Notes: generated by a model not told the origin, from the letters alone. A DNA stretch of 64,000 nucleotides from Hymenobacter mellowenesis (GCF_030581005.1 NZ_JAUQSX010000006.1:275745-339744); one strand, 5' to 3'; shown: positions 18,527 through 28,245, counted from the stretch's first letter. Program-made: numbers and translations.

Positions 18527-18770
18527 CGGGTAAAAAAGGAAGGTGGAACCGTGTTCCTTCTGAACGCAAAATAGCCACAGTAATTGTAGGCGGGCAGGCC
18601 GTGCTGCGTGTCCGGCGTGCAGACCCAAAACGTGAAGCGCAGGAACTGGTAAAACACCGAATAATAAGCGGCCTTGATGCGTAACGAATGGGCAACAACC
18701 AAGCGCAGTCGGTATCCAGGCAGATAGGCGAGCAACGCCACAACCTATACCCAGTTCATTCAAACGGTGG

Positions 18771-19253
18771 TTAGTTCCATCCAGCTACCGCCACCGCAAG
18801 CTGCTTTCGCAGGACCGCAAGGGCTGCTTGTTCATTTTTTGCTGGGCTGCTCAGATGGTCCTCCAAGGGCATCTCCGCTGCCGTGCCCCGGCCGGTTTTG
18901 AAGTCGGATAATACCACTGCCACCCCCTTCGGGTTGGGGGTAATTGAAACGGCGTATACCAGGTATTGCGCCGAAGGCCCGCTGCCGGTGTGGAGTACTG
19001 CCCGCTTATCCAGGTTGGCATAGGTGGTGGCAGTTCCCAAGGGCAGCGCAGCTTGGGAGGGGACGGGTGTGCTCAGGGTGGCTTCGTACCAGCGTTGCAC
19101 CAGTGTCTGCCGTTGCCTTTCGGTTTTGACTGAAGCAGGCCAGGTGAGCACAGTCCGAAACTCAACCTTATCGGTCTGGGGGTTGCGGGGCCAAGGTTGG
19201 CCTGAAGCGGTTGAGGTGAGCCACAGGAGCAGGGCCGTTAGCATTGTTCTCAT
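18771..19253 (-). CDS. Secreted protein, unknown function
   Basis: The 160-residue product has a signal peptide (RTMLTALLLWLTSTASG, cut before QPWPRNP). No domain is recognised. The mature part alternates helices and strands and contains VLSDFKTGRGTAAEMPLEDH. It belongs to the island's envelope cargo. Confidence 0.6.
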   Translation of the reverse strand: MRTMLTALLLWLTSTASGQPWPRNPQTDKVEFRTVLTWPASVKTERQRQTLVQRWYEATLSTPVPSQAALPLGTATTYANLDKRAVLHTGSGPSAQYLVYAVSITPNPKGVAVVLSDFKTGRGTAAEMPLEDHLSSPAKNEQAALAVLRKQLAVAVAGWN

Positions 19254-19388
19254 CGTTTCATAAGAAAGGTATCAAAGTAAACGCAGTAATTCAGTTGAAG
19301 GAGGGCCTAGTTAGAACCGTCTATGCAAGATTTGGCGTGCTATATTCGTTTGACTACCAATAGTACGCGTCGCTGCTCTCCCTGTTTT

Positions 19389-20939
19389 ATGCTCGTGCAC
19401 CAGCCTTTGTCTTCCCTCCTCGGCTGGGCGCTACTCAGTTGCTTACGCTACGGGATTTCACCGGCCGGCCGGCGCTTTCACTGTGCGTTCTTTTTTTGCC
19501 TCCCCTGGATGCTGCTGGCTGGGTCGGCCGCGCATGCGCAAGCACCGGCGTGGCAAAACGTTCACCCGCTGGAAATGCCCGGCCATGTGACCGCGACCGT
19601 GGCGGCCAATGGTAGCGTCTACGCGGTAGGGGTGCTGGTCCATTACGAGCAAAGCGAAGGGGACCCCGAAAGCGGCCCGGTCAGTACCGGCAGCACTGCC
19701 TTTGTCGCGAAGTGGAATCCCACCACGCAGCGCCTACTATGGCTGGTGCAAATGGGAAGCCGGTTTCGGGACGAGGGCACGCCCGCGGCCCTCGTTGTGC
19801 AGGACAGCATCGTGTACGTACTGGGCCAATTTGACGCAGCGTCGCAGGGCTTTGGCCACCCCGTGCGCGCAACGGGTCGCGGCGATGTCTTCGTGACCCG
19901 CCTAACTGACCACGGCACCCACGCCACTGCCAACTGGACGCAACCGCTGGGCTACCCCAACCGCTACACCTGGGCCCGCCACCTGGCCTGCGACGGCGCG
20001 GCTGTTTACGTGGCCGGCACCACCGAAGAAGTGGAGAGTCGCCTGGACCCGGCGACCAGCCAATGGCTGCCGCGCGCAAGCCGTGCCTTCGTGGCAAAGC
20101 TCACCGATGCGGGGACTCGCGCCCTTCCGGGCTGGCAGCACACCTGGGACGTGCGCCGCGGCTACCACGAGGTGGTCGCCCTGGCAACCCAACGGGGCCG
20201 GGTGTACCTGGCCACAAACACCTGGCAGCCCACCCCTTCTCCGAGCGAGCCCCAGGGCTGGCGTGGGGAAGGCATGCTGCCCGCGCACGCCAACTACCGC
20301 GTGCACCTGACGCAATTCCGCAGTCAAGGCGCCGGGTACCGCATCGGGTGGACCCATACGGAAGCCGGCCAGGGCGCCGGCCTGGCCCTGGCCGGCAACG
20401 CCCTCTACGTTACCGGACGCGCGGATGCCGACCACGCGTTTGGCCACCCGCCGGCCGACGCGCAGGACGTCCCCGGCGACCTATTCGTGGCCAAACTGGT
20501 CGTGACCGGCACCACTGTGCAAACCGCGTGGGTGCAGCGCCTGCGTGGCACCGGCCACGACGAATACGCCCGGATGCCCTACGTCGCCGTGCGCGGCCGG
20601 CGCGTGTACCTGGCGGGCATCTTTGCCCTGCCCCGCCTGGCACTGGACAGCGTGGTGCTGCGCAACTCCAACCGAAACAGCGGTAACCGCAACCTATTCG
20701 TAGCCCAACTGACCGACGCGGGAGCGACCAGCCGCTTTGACTGGGCCCACCGCTTGGGCAACGAGCACGCCGCGGATTTCGGGGCCTTCGCGTTAGACGG
20801 CCCCCGCCTGTACATAAGCGGCTATTTTCAGGGCTACCGCAACCTGCCTGTGCTGCTAGGCAAACAGCAGTTCCTGGTTCCCTATGAGAACGTTGGCGAT
20901 GGGGTGCTGCTGCAAGGCTGGCTGCCGGTGGGCCCGTAA
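19389..20939 (+). CDS. Secreted propeller-like repeat protein
   Basis: This protein of about 516 residues has a long signal region (FFFCLPWMLLAGSAAHAQ). The body holds six or seven repeats of an S/Y-VYVAG-type strand followed by an F-V-AKLTDAGT-type strand (SIVYVLGQFDAASQGFGHPV, AVYVAGTTEEVESRLDP, ALYVTGRADADHAFGHPPAD). SBBP-type beta-propellers repeat in this way. The start is uncertain: an ATG at 19323 adds 22 residues. No catalytic motif is seen; a surface or secreted role is inferred. Confidence 0.7.
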   Translation: MLVHQPLSSLLGWALLSCLRYGISPAGRRFHCAFFFCLPWMLLAGSAAHAQAPAWQNVHPLEMPGHVTATVAANGSVYAVGVLVHYEQSEGDPESGPVSTGSTAFVAKWNPTTQRLLWLVQMGSRFRDEGTPAALVVQDSIVYVLGQFDAASQGFGHPVRATGRGDVFVTRLTDHGTHATANWTQPLGYPNRYTWARHLACDGAAVYVAGTTEEVESRLDPATSQWLPRASRAFVAKLTDAGTRALPGWQHTWDVRRGYHEVVALATQRGRVYLATNTWQPTPSPSEPQGWRGEGMLPAHANYRVHLTQFRSQGAGYRIGWTHTEAGQGAGLALAGNALYVTGRADADHAFGHPPADAQDVPGDLFVAKLVVTGTTVQTAWVQRLRGTGHDEYARMPYVAVRGRRVYLAGIFALPRLALDSVVLRNSNRNSGNRNLFVAQLTDAGATSRFDWAHRLGNEHAADFGAFALDGPRLYISGYFQGYRNLPVLLGKQQFLVPYENVGDGVLLQGWLPVGP

Positions 20940-21245
20940 ACGGGCGCGGCCTGTGTGCCAGGCATTCTGCCGATATGGCCACCGGACGAAGTGCACCTGC
21001 TTTTGCACCGCACCCTTCTTGAACCACTTGGCCGAACCCTCCGCAAGCCACAGCCCCGTGGCAAGAAGGCCGCCCGCCCGCGATTTCAACTTAAAAAAGG
21101 CAGTGCACTCGAACGGTCAAAAAGCAAACAGCTACTATTGGGTTCAACGAGCATCATGCCGGTGTTGCTTCCAGGCGCCGAGGGCTTGCTGATAAAATTG
21201 TTGCATTTGCGCTGGGCTTCCGCCCATGTACACCCGAAATGTGGT
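20940..21245. other. Intergenic gap, nothing recognised
   Basis: These 306 bases lie between a rightward gene and the end of a leftward gene. I see no plausible gene, strong hairpin or repeat. Confidence 0.5.
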
Positions 21246-21584
21246 CTAGTCCTTCTTTCGGACTTGTAAATAGGGGCTGTCAAAATCGGGGACTTTGAAG
21301 ACGGGGTCCACCGCGGCGATGTCAGGATAAAAGGCGTATTCGCGCTGGTGCTGACCGGGGTCCCGCCCGTCGAGCCAGTAGTGAGCCATGCGCCGGTCTG
21401 TAAAGAAACTGCCGGCCTTCCGGAAGGTGAAATTGGAATAAAATAGGTGGACGGTTTCCCCATTGTCCAGCAACCCCGTGCCACGGAGAAAGGCCACCTC
21501 GTTGGGGGATAAGCGGGCCCCGGTTTCGATGCGGTTGCACGAGCACAAGAGCAAGGCAAAAATCGCGAAACAGAAAGCCTTCAT
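21246..21584 (-). CDS. Small putative lipoprotein
   Basis: Starting at the ATG at 21584 gives 112 residues with a lipoprotein signal (MKAFCFAIFALLLCSCNRIE, lipobox with Cys16). The mature part (SPNEVAFLRGTGLLDNGETV, LFYSNFTFRKAGSFFTDRRM) is compact and polar and resembles no family I know. The longer reading to 21704 lacks a signal. Confidence 0.6.
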   Translation of the reverse strand: MKAFCFAIFALLLCSCNRIETGARLSPNEVAFLRGTGLLDNGETVHLFYSNFTFRKAGSFFTDRRMAHYWLDGRDPGQHQREYAFYPDIAAVDPVFKVPDFDSPYLQVRKKD

Positions 21585-21745
21585 AGCATGTACCCCGGCA
21601 CCGCGCCGAGAATTGGCAAAGATGCAGGTGCACTCCTTAATAACCGCCCGTATGTTCAGCGAAAGGGTTCGAAGCCAGCCGAGAATTCTACTCGCTGCGG
21701 GCATGGAAAATAGTTAAGTTTACGGCAGTTGCTTCAACCTGCATT

Positions 21746-22303
21746 ATGGGACTTGACATTCTACTCGGCGCTAATAACCAGGCGGATTTGGACGCGGGCC
21801 ACTATAACCCCGATGACCATCGGCTCAGCCGCAACTTTTGCCACTTTATGTGCCGGCGGAGCGCCATTGTGGGCCTTCCGGAACTGGACCAGATTGGGCA
21901 ACTGACGGGCGTGGACATTGCGCCGCTCTACGAGATGGAAGAGTATGTATTGCCCGAGGACCTGGCGGCGTGGCTGGAAGACGAGGACAACGAAGCAGAG
22001 CGGAACCGGCTCGTGCAGCAGACGGCCGCCGCCGCCGCGGCCATGGCCGGCAATATTGAGCGGGTCACCGCCACCGTGCAGGCCTTACTCGCGCACCTGG
22101 CGACCATCGAGCATTTGCCGAGTCGGTTGCTGCCGGATAAGGAAGGCACATTCGCGGATGAAGGCGCCTACTTTGCGAATTTCTTTGCCTCCAAAATGAA
22201 CCGCTTTGACAATACTTTTGGGCAGGACCTGCGCAATCTGAACAGCTTTCTGCACTATGCGAAAAGCAAAGGCAGCGAGACGGTATTTTTTGTCTACGGC
22301 TAA
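21746..22303 (+). CDS. Hypothetical protein, island
   Basis: This 185-residue soluble protein is all-alpha in appearance, with an acidic middle (LPEDLAAWLEDEDNEAERNR) and an alanine-rich helix near residues 93-105. The start MGLDILLGANNQADLDAGHY looks real. There is no recognised domain. It could be an immunity or cytoplasmic partner of neighbouring secreted proteins, which is speculation. Confidence 0.6.
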   Translation: MGLDILLGANNQADLDAGHYNPDDHRLSRNFCHFMCRRSAIVGLPELDQIGQLTGVDIAPLYEMEEYVLPEDLAAWLEDEDNEAERNRLVQQTAAAAAAMAGNIERVTATVQALLAHLATIEHLPSRLLPDKEGTFADEGAYFANFFASKMNRFDNTFGQDLRNLNSFLHYAKSKGSETVFFVYG

Positions 22304-22420
22304 GAAGGGCCAGCGAGACTTCTGTCCTTGAATTTTGCCCGTTCACTTCAACGGTCAGACCCGCAAAAGCAAAGTATATTCACCCCAGCGCGGGGCCCGT
22401 GGCCCTGGCGTGGCACCCGC

Positions 22421-22921
22421 ATGAAATTTCTATTTCGCGTCCGCTTTCTGCTCGGCATGATTGCCTTGCTGCTGCTGGTGCTGTACCTGCAGCGGGCGGC
22501 GGGAACTCGCGTGAGCAACCGCTTGGGCGGGCCGGTGGAAATCGCCTACGCGCAGGGGTACGCGCGCCACGTTTTGTGGCTCGGGCTGCGCTTCTTCGTG
22601 GCCGGGGTCGGGGTACCGGTGGCCATTGGGCTGGCGGTGTACGGCTGCTTGCGGTGGCGCCACCGCGGCACGCCCCGCGGGCCCCTGGGCCGCCCGTTGC
22701 TGCTGGCCACGCTCGCGGCGTGGGCGTGGGGCTTGCTCGGGGTTGTGGCCTATGCCGTGGTCCCAGCTGGTTGGAAGCCATTCTATGCGCCGGGCGCGTT
22801 TCTGCTCGAAGCGGGCATGGCCATCGCCGCGGCCCGGGCGGGTTACTACGACCGGCGCCCCACCTCGCCGCCGGTGGCGGGCATCACCCTCAGTGGGGGC
22901 CACCGCCAAGCGGGCCGGTAG
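22421..22921 (+). CDS. Small membrane protein, island
   Basis: The ATG at 22421 gives 166 residues with about four hydrophobic segments (FLLGMIALLLLVLYLQ, FFVAGVGVPVAIGLAVYGCL, LLLATLAAWAWGLLGVVAYA, AFLLEAGMAIAAA). No family is recognised. The reading extended to 22328 has no better start. Confidence 0.55.
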   Translation: MKFLFRVRFLLGMIALLLLVLYLQRAAGTRVSNRLGGPVEIAYAQGYARHVLWLGLRFFVAGVGVPVAIGLAVYGCLRWRHRGTPRGPLGRPLLLATLAAWAWGLLGVVAYAVVPAGWKPFYAPGAFLLEAGMAIAAARAGYYDRRPTSPPVAGITLSGGHRQAGR

Positions 22922-23208
22922 GGAGCCGCACCACGGCCGGTTCGTTCACTTGAATGGTCGATTTGGAAGCAAGGGCATAACGCACGAGAGAGCATTCCCG
23001 GTTTTCTTCCGCTTTGCCCAGCCCTCTAAGTGGGGTTCCACAACGGTTGGCTGCCAGTATGCTCTGCGGCTTTGACCGCGGTGATGCGCGACACCACAAA
23101 CCTGGCGGGTTTGCCCACAAAGTTTGTGGCGTTGGCCACACGGCTTTGCCGGGGCTGCGGGGCCGCGGTTGTTTTGAAGCGTCAACCACTCCTCACTCCC
23201 TATCCTGT

Positions 23209-23949
23209 ATGCAGCGCTTCCTGTTTTTATTTCTCCTGATGAGCCGGGCGGCTATGAGCCAAACGGTCGACTCGGCCCAGGTCACGGCTTTCCCGCCGAA
23301 AACCAATTACAAGTTTGGCATCATCACCGAACTCGGGTTCATGCTGGCCCACACCAGCACGCCCAACATGCAGTCGTTTTTTCGCCAGAACAACATTGAG
23401 CGGGACGCGTCCATCGACCCGTTTGTGCACGTGAATGCGGGCGGGCGCTACCACCGGCTGAAGGGCCTGTTTCAAATTGGGTATGGCTTCAATTTTGTGC
23501 CCCCAGATGAGCAGGCGGCCCTCGTGGCCCGGCGCACCTACGCCAGCTACTCGGGCGCGCTGCTAGGCTACGACATCCTCAACGGCCGCAACCAGCGCCT
23601 GTACCTCAACGTGGGCGCGGGCGCGCTGCACTACGACTACGCGGTGTACAACCGCACCAACCAGCCCGTTACGTTTCAAAGCCTGACGCAGTACAGCCAG
23701 GCCGGCAACATTCCTTCCTTGAAACTAAACAACGCGTACTGGGACATCAACCTGGAACTGACCCAGCGGGAGAAGCGCAAATCCGACATTTCCAGTGTGT
23801 TGCGCCTGGGCTACCGGCGGGGGTGGCAGGCCAACGCCTGGGAGTCGGGGGCGTTTCAATTGATTGGGGCGCCTACGGACCGCATCAGCCAGTTCTACTT
23901 CCAGGGCAGCTACTACTTTTCGAAAAACTACTCCAAGGCCGCCAAGTGA
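23209..23949 (+). CDS. Outer membrane beta-barrel-like protein
   Basis: The ATG at 23209 gives 246 residues with a signal peptide (QRFLFLFLLMSRAAMSQ). The mature chain alternates amphipathic strands (YKFGIITELGFMLAHTS, LKGLFQIGYGFNFVPPD, RISQFYFQGSYYFSKNYSKA), as in Bacteroidota barrel proteins. Its TGA overlaps the next ATG (23947-23951), so it is co-translated with the DUF2846-like gene. Confidence 0.65.
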   Translation: MQRFLFLFLLMSRAAMSQTVDSAQVTAFPPKTNYKFGIITELGFMLAHTSTPNMQSFFRQNNIERDASIDPFVHVNAGGRYHRLKGLFQIGYGFNFVPPDEQAALVARRTYASYSGALLGYDILNGRNQRLYLNVGAGALHYDYAVYNRTNQPVTFQSLTQYSQAGNIPSLKLNNAYWDINLELTQREKRKSDISSVLRLGYRRGWQANAWESGAFQLIGAPTDRISQFYFQGSYYFSKNYSKAAK

Positions 23950-24359
23950 TGAAAGCATCTGTGCTCGCGCTGGCGTGGCTGCTGTTGAGCAGCTGGGCCA
24001 CGGCTCCCGAACCACCCCAGGGCACCCAGGCGCGCCTGGTGATTTACCGGCTCCGCGAATTTAACGGCAACACCTACGACATCAGGATTAACGACCAGAA
24101 GGCTGGCAGCCTCCCCACCAAGCGCTACCTGCAGCTAGACGTGCCGGCGGGGCCGGTTAAAATCGAGTCGGTCAAAGATTATTTCTCCGACAACCAGACC
24201 GTGCGGCTGGAGGCCCGGCCCGGCCGCACGTACTACGTGAAGGCCGTGGAGGAAATGGATTTCCTCACCCGCGCCCTGCTGCTCGCGCCCGTGCGGGAGG
24301 AGTTGGGCCAGCGCGAAGTGCAAGGTCTCAAACCCGCGGCCAAGACCCGCACCAACTAA
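23949..24359 (+). CDS. DUF2846-like secreted protein
   Basis: This 136-residue protein has an N-terminal signal (KASVLALAWLLLSSWATA) and a small beta-sandwich domain (ARLVIYRLREFNGNTYDIRI, YLQLDVPAGPVKIESVKDYF, RTYYVKAVEEMDFLTRALLL) that fits DUF2846, an envelope family of unknown function. It is coupled to the barrel gene upstream and followed 10 bp later by the histidine kinase, suggesting one operon. Confidence 0.7.
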   Translation: MKASVLALAWLLLSSWATAPEPPQGTQARLVIYRLREFNGNTYDIRINDQKAGSLPTKRYLQLDVPAGPVKIESVKDYFSDNQTVRLEARPGRTYYVKAVEEMDFLTRALLLAPVREELGQREVQGLKPAAKTRTN

Positions 24360-24369
24360 TTTGCCCGTT

Positions 24370-25383
24370 ATGCCTCGTATCCGGCTGGCTCCGGCCTTGC
24401 TTTTCGCCGTTGCCTTCACCGGCCTGCTCGCCTACTGGGGCCGGCTGCTGTACGTGGGCGTGTGGCACAACGCGGCGGCGGCGCCCGAAGTGGGGAGTTT
24501 GGCCCGGTACCTGCTGGGCATTGGGCTGCTGCTGGCCGGCCTGGGGGCCGTGGCCCACCTCAACTACCGGCTGGCGTTCCGGCGGTGGGCGCTGGGCCGC
24601 AACACTGGCTGGAGCTACGGCACGTGGCTGTGCGCGCTGGCGTGGGGGCTGTTTGAGCTGCTGCAGCTGCGGACCGACCACGTGCCCGAGTTTATCGACG
24701 AGAACCTGCTGATGACGGCCGTGCTGCTGGCCGTGGTGGTGGCGTATGGCTACGTGGCCGATTCGTTTCGGGCCCGCCGGGCGCAAGACCATCTGCTGCA
24801 GCAAAAAGTGGAGGCCGAGCTGACCGCGCTCAAGGCCCGGGTGAACCCGCATTTTCTGTTCAACGCCCTGAACACCATCTACAACGAGGCCCAGCGCGTC
24901 GACAACGAAACAGTGGCCGACCTGATTCAGCAGCTGGCGGGCATCATGCGCTTCACCCTGCAGGAGTCGACGCAACCGCTGACGTCCATTGAGAACGAGT
25001 TTTCGTTTCTGGAAAAGTACGTGGCCCTGCAGCGCGCCCGCCTGCCCCAGCGCGACGACCTGCGCGTCTCGACCCAGCTGGAATGGGACGGCCAGCCCGC
25101 CGCCATTGCCCCGCTGCTGCTGCTGCCATTCGTCGAAAACGCCTACCAGTACGGCATTAGCTTTGCGCAGCCCTCTCACATCGACTTGGAGGTGACGGTA
25201 GAAAACCGCCGCCTCCGGATGCGGGTGGCCAACAGCATTGCTCCGGCGGCCGGCCGGCCCGGCCCAGGCACGGGCATTGCCACCGCCCGCCAACGGCTGG
25301 CCCTGATGTACGCCGGCCGGCACGAGCTGCACATCGAGCAAACTGCCAATGATTTCACCGTTTCCCTAACCATTGACCTGTAG
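24370..25383 (+). CDS. LytS-type sensor histidine kinase
   Basis: This protein of about 337 residues has four N-terminal membrane helices (to about residue 140) and no large sensor domain. The His_kinase (LytS) core follows, with phosphoacceptor H161 in LKARVNPHFLFNALNTIYNE. The ATP-binding region has the N box LLLLPFVENAYQYGI and a GTGIATARQRL segment. It pairs with the LytTR regulator 6 bp downstream. ATG at 24370 is preferred over the TTG at 24361. Confidence 0.9.
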   Translation: MPRIRLAPALLFAVAFTGLLAYWGRLLYVGVWHNAAAAPEVGSLARYLLGIGLLLAGLGAVAHLNYRLAFRRWALGRNTGWSYGTWLCALAWGLFELLQLRTDHVPEFIDENLLMTAVLLAVVVAYGYVADSFRARRAQDHLLQQKVEAELTALKARVNPHFLFNALNTIYNEAQRVDNETVADLIQQLAGIMRFTLQESTQPLTSIENEFSFLEKYVALQRARLPQRDDLRVSTQLEWDGQPAAIAPLLLLPFVENAYQYGISFAQPSHIDLEVTVENRRLRMRVANSIAPAAGRPGPGTGIATARQRLALMYAGRHELHIEQTANDFTVSLTIDL

Positions 25384-25389
25384 AAACTT

Positions 25390-26082
25390 ATGCTGCACGC
25401 CATTGCCATCGACGATGAGCCCGCCGCGCTGGAAGTGCTGCAGCGCTACGCGGCCAAGGTGCCGTTTCTGGAGCTCACCCACACCTTCCTGAGCACCAGC
25501 GAGGCACTGGCTTGCCTGCACACCCAGCGCGTCGACCTCGTGTTTCTGGACATTGAAATGCCCGACCTGCGCGGCCTGGACTTCGCCCGGCTGGTGGCGC
25601 CCCTGCAAAAGCCCATCGTCTTCACCACCGCGTACGCCGAGCACGCCGTGGAAGGGTTTTCGCTGCAAGCCCTTGATTACCTGCTCAAGCCCATTGAGTT
25701 TGGCCGGTTTCTGCAGGCCTGCAACCGGGCGTATGCCCAAGGGCTGCCCGCGCGAGAAGGGCCGCCCGGCATTTTCGTCAAGGACGGCTACGACTGGATT
25801 CGGGTCAACGTGGAGCAAGTGCTTTACATCCAATCTGATACCAATCTGCTCTTCATTCACGAGCAAGGCCGGCAGGTAAGTACCCGCATGACCATTGCCG
25901 ACATGCTGGCCACCCTGCCGGCCCAGGACTTCATCCGGGTGCACAAGTCCTACATCGTGGCGCTGAAGGCCATTCGCAAAATCGAGCGCCACCAGGTCAC
26001 CGTGGGCACGGTCACCATTCCGCTCGCGGAAAGCTACCGCGAGGCCCTGCAAACCCGCTTACTCAAAAAGAATGGGCGTTAA
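25390..26082 (+). CDS. LytTR-family response regulator
   Basis: This 230-residue protein has an N-terminal receiver (phosphoacceptor D54 in LVFLDIEMPDLRGLDF, lysine in LDYLLKPIEFGRF) and a C-terminal LytTR DNA-binding domain (FIRVHKSYIVALKAIRKIER). It is the partner of the LytS-type kinase. Its targets may include the island's barrel and secreted genes; this is inferred from location. Confidence 0.92.
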   Translation: MLHAIAIDDEPAALEVLQRYAAKVPFLELTHTFLSTSEALACLHTQRVDLVFLDIEMPDLRGLDFARLVAPLQKPIVFTTAYAEHAVEGFSLQALDYLLKPIEFGRFLQACNRAYAQGLPAREGPPGIFVKDGYDWIRVNVEQVLYIQSDTNLLFIHEQGRQVSTRMTIADMLATLPAQDFIRVHKSYIVALKAIRKIERHQVTVGTVTIPLAESYREALQTRLLKKNGR

Positions 26083-26226
26083 AAACAGACTGCCTGGGTG
26101 GCGCACGGGGCAGATGCTAGCAGCTAGCTTTCGGCCGCATGCTACTTCCTGCCGACATTGCCGATGCTACGCAGATAAGGGCAAGCCCTCGGCACATATC
26201 ATGGTCCCGAACTAAGTTCACCAACT

Positions 26227-26690
26227 GTGTGCCTTTGCCGAGCAGCATGTATTTACAAGGTGTTTACCGAGGAGGTATCGGGCGGCAAGTCCGACCGCAG
26301 CCAGTTTAAGCAGCAGCTGCTCGAAGCCTACCAGAAGAAATTCGACCTGGTCGTGCTCTGGCGCCTGGACCGCTTCAGCCGCGAGGGCGCGCTGCCCACG
26401 CTCAAGTACCTGAAGGAACTGCGCGACCATGGCGTTAACTACAAATCATTGACTGAATCCTACTTCGATTCGCTCGGGCCGTTCGGCGATGTGATTGTCT
26501 CGATGTTAGCCACCATCGCGGCGCAGGATTTCAGAAAATACCAAGGCGGCGGTGGCCAAGAAGAAAGCGGCCGGCGCCAAGCTGGGCGCACCGACGAAAG
26601 CGGCAGACGTGGTGGCCAAGGCGCGGGTCCTGAAAGGGGAGGGGAAGTCCAACGGCGATATCCTCCAGCACAGGGGTCAAATACGTCGCA
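26227..26690 (+). pseudogene. Serine recombinase remnant, truncated and frameshifted
   Basis: Residues VFTEEVSGGKSDRSQFKQQL and FDLVVLWRLDRFSREG match the resolvase/invertase catalytic core, but the N-terminal segment with the nucleophilic serine is missing. After ATIAAQDF (about 26535) the reading frame changes. The continuation NTKAAVAKKKAAGAKLGAPT, typical of the resolvase hinge and C-terminal helix, is in another frame. The gene is therefore dead, and it sits at the right edge of the island. Confidence 0.8.
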
Positions 26691-26708
26691 ACCTAAGAGT
26701 AGACTGCC

Positions 26709-26786
26709 ACCCTTTTTCGTTTGGATAATAAAAAAGGCCATTTCCGTGCTGGAAATGGCCTTTTTAGCAAACGTCTGCGGTCTGGA
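26709..26786. repeat. Right direct repeat of the island (DR2)
   Basis: This copy pairs with 16283-16358. The hairpin arms are 26731-26745 and 26751-26765 (perfect 15-bp stem, 5-nt loop). The flanking similarity outside the stem argues against two unrelated terminators. Confidence 0.7.
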
Positions 26787-26955
26787 CGGGACTCGATAAT
26801 GCGAGAAAAGGCCAATTTGGGGTTGTTTCTAGCCTTCTGACTGCTCCAATGCGATACGAAAAGCAGCACGATTTGCTGTGCTAAAAAGGTCATTTTCAGG
26901 GTGAAAAGTAGCAGAATAAGCGCTATCTTCGAGTTGTACCAAATAGGATAATTCC

Positions 26956-28245
26956 ATGAAGACTAGCGCTTATCTACGACCACCGGCACGCAATAGAGAG
27001 TGTTCCATCAGCGTCCGCTATACCCACCGACACGCCTACTTCGCGATACGAACAGGCTTGACTGTCCTGCCCGAACACTTCGACCAGGACGCAGGCGCCG
27101 TGCGGCGGTCCCACGATGACTGTAACTTGATGAACGCCATCATCGACCAACGGAAGGCGACTATCATGACAGCGGCTCGGAAGCTGCTGCTGCAAGGCGA
27201 AGACCCTACAATAGAAAAGGTTAGGGACGTGCTCAATGGCGTAGTTGCCGCTCCACCTGCCGTACTGGCCCTTCCCACGCCCACACCAATTCCCGAACCT
27301 GAACCCACCCCGCGAGTCACGCGAACAAGCCGTAAGGTGACTATTGTAACCACCGAGAAGAACCGCTTCCAAGAATTACTGACACTCTACGGCCAAGGTT
27401 CAGTGCATGATGCGGCATCAACCAAGAAAGACAAGGCGCTGTTTGTTAGGATAGTGGGCGAGTTCCAAACGTGGTATGGTAAAGAATTGACTTATGACAA
27501 GATGGATGGGGCGATGTACGGCAATCTGGCGAAGTACTTCTTGGACGAGCGAGGCGGCTATAACAACGTCTTCGGCAAGCGTATCAAGGAAATGAAATCG
27601 TTCCTGCGGTGGAGCGAGGTAGAGCATGCCATTCACCCGCACCAAGCTTACCGGAAGTGGAAAGTGTATCATGAGGAAAAGGAGATTATCTACCTCACGC
27701 AGGATGAAATAGACCTGTTCTGGTACGCTGACGGCCTGACACCGCAGATGCAGAAGTATCGCGACGTGTTCCTGTTCAGCTGCCTCACTGGCTTCCGTTG
27801 GAGCGACATCATTCGCAGCAAGCAGATGGTCGTGCAAAACGGCTTGCTCACCATCCTCACGCAGAAGAATCGAGGCAATGCCAAAGTGCCGATGAACGAG
27901 CGCATCCGGGCCATCATGGACCGCTACAATGGCGACCTGAATATTGTGACTCTACAGAACATGAATGAAGGCATCAAGGCGCTGGCCCAACGACTCGGCA
28001 TGACCGAAGAAGTCTACTACTATCGCTACAAGTTGAAAGAGGCCGTGCCGTTCCACGAACCCAAGTACAAGCTGCTAAGCGCCCATTGCGGCCGGCGCAG
28101 CTTCATCACCAACGCCTTCACGCAAGGCTTCTCGGTGCCGGAAATATTGGAAATGATTGGCAGCACCGATGCCAAGGTGCTCGGCGGCTACATGGCCATC
28201 ACGGGAAGCCATCTGGTGAGCAAGACCAAAGAGCTCAACAAGTAA
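26956..28245 (+). CDS. int: Prophage tyrosine integrase
   Basis: This 429-residue integrase is of the Bacteroidota phage/transposon type. An arm-binding region (about 10-100), a Pro-rich hinge (100-120) and a SAM-like core (135-230) precede the catalytic domain. There R281 (SCLTGFRWSDI), H377 and R380 (SAHCGRRSFITNAF) and nucleophile Y412 (LGGYMAITG) are visible. The second histidine position appears to be S403, a tolerated variation. It marks the left end of the prophage and probably sits next to attL. Confidence 0.9.
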   Translation: MKTSAYLRPPARNRECSISVRYTHRHAYFAIRTGLTVLPEHFDQDAGAVRRSHDDCNLMNAIIDQRKATIMTAARKLLLQGEDPTIEKVRDVLNGVVAAPPAVLALPTPTPIPEPEPTPRVTRTSRKVTIVTTEKNRFQELLTLYGQGSVHDAASTKKDKALFVRIVGEFQTWYGKELTYDKMDGAMYGNLAKYFLDERGGYNNVFGKRIKEMKSFLRWSEVEHAIHPHQAYRKWKVYHEEKEIIYLTQDEIDLFWYADGLTPQMQKYRDVFLFSCLTGFRWSDIIRSKQMVVQNGLLTILTQKNRGNAKVPMNERIRAIMDRYNGDLNIVTLQNMNEGIKALAQRLGMTEEVYYYRYKLKEAVPFHEPKYKLLSAHCGRRSFITNAFTQGFSVPEILEMIGSTDAKVLGGYMAITGSHLVSKTKELNK

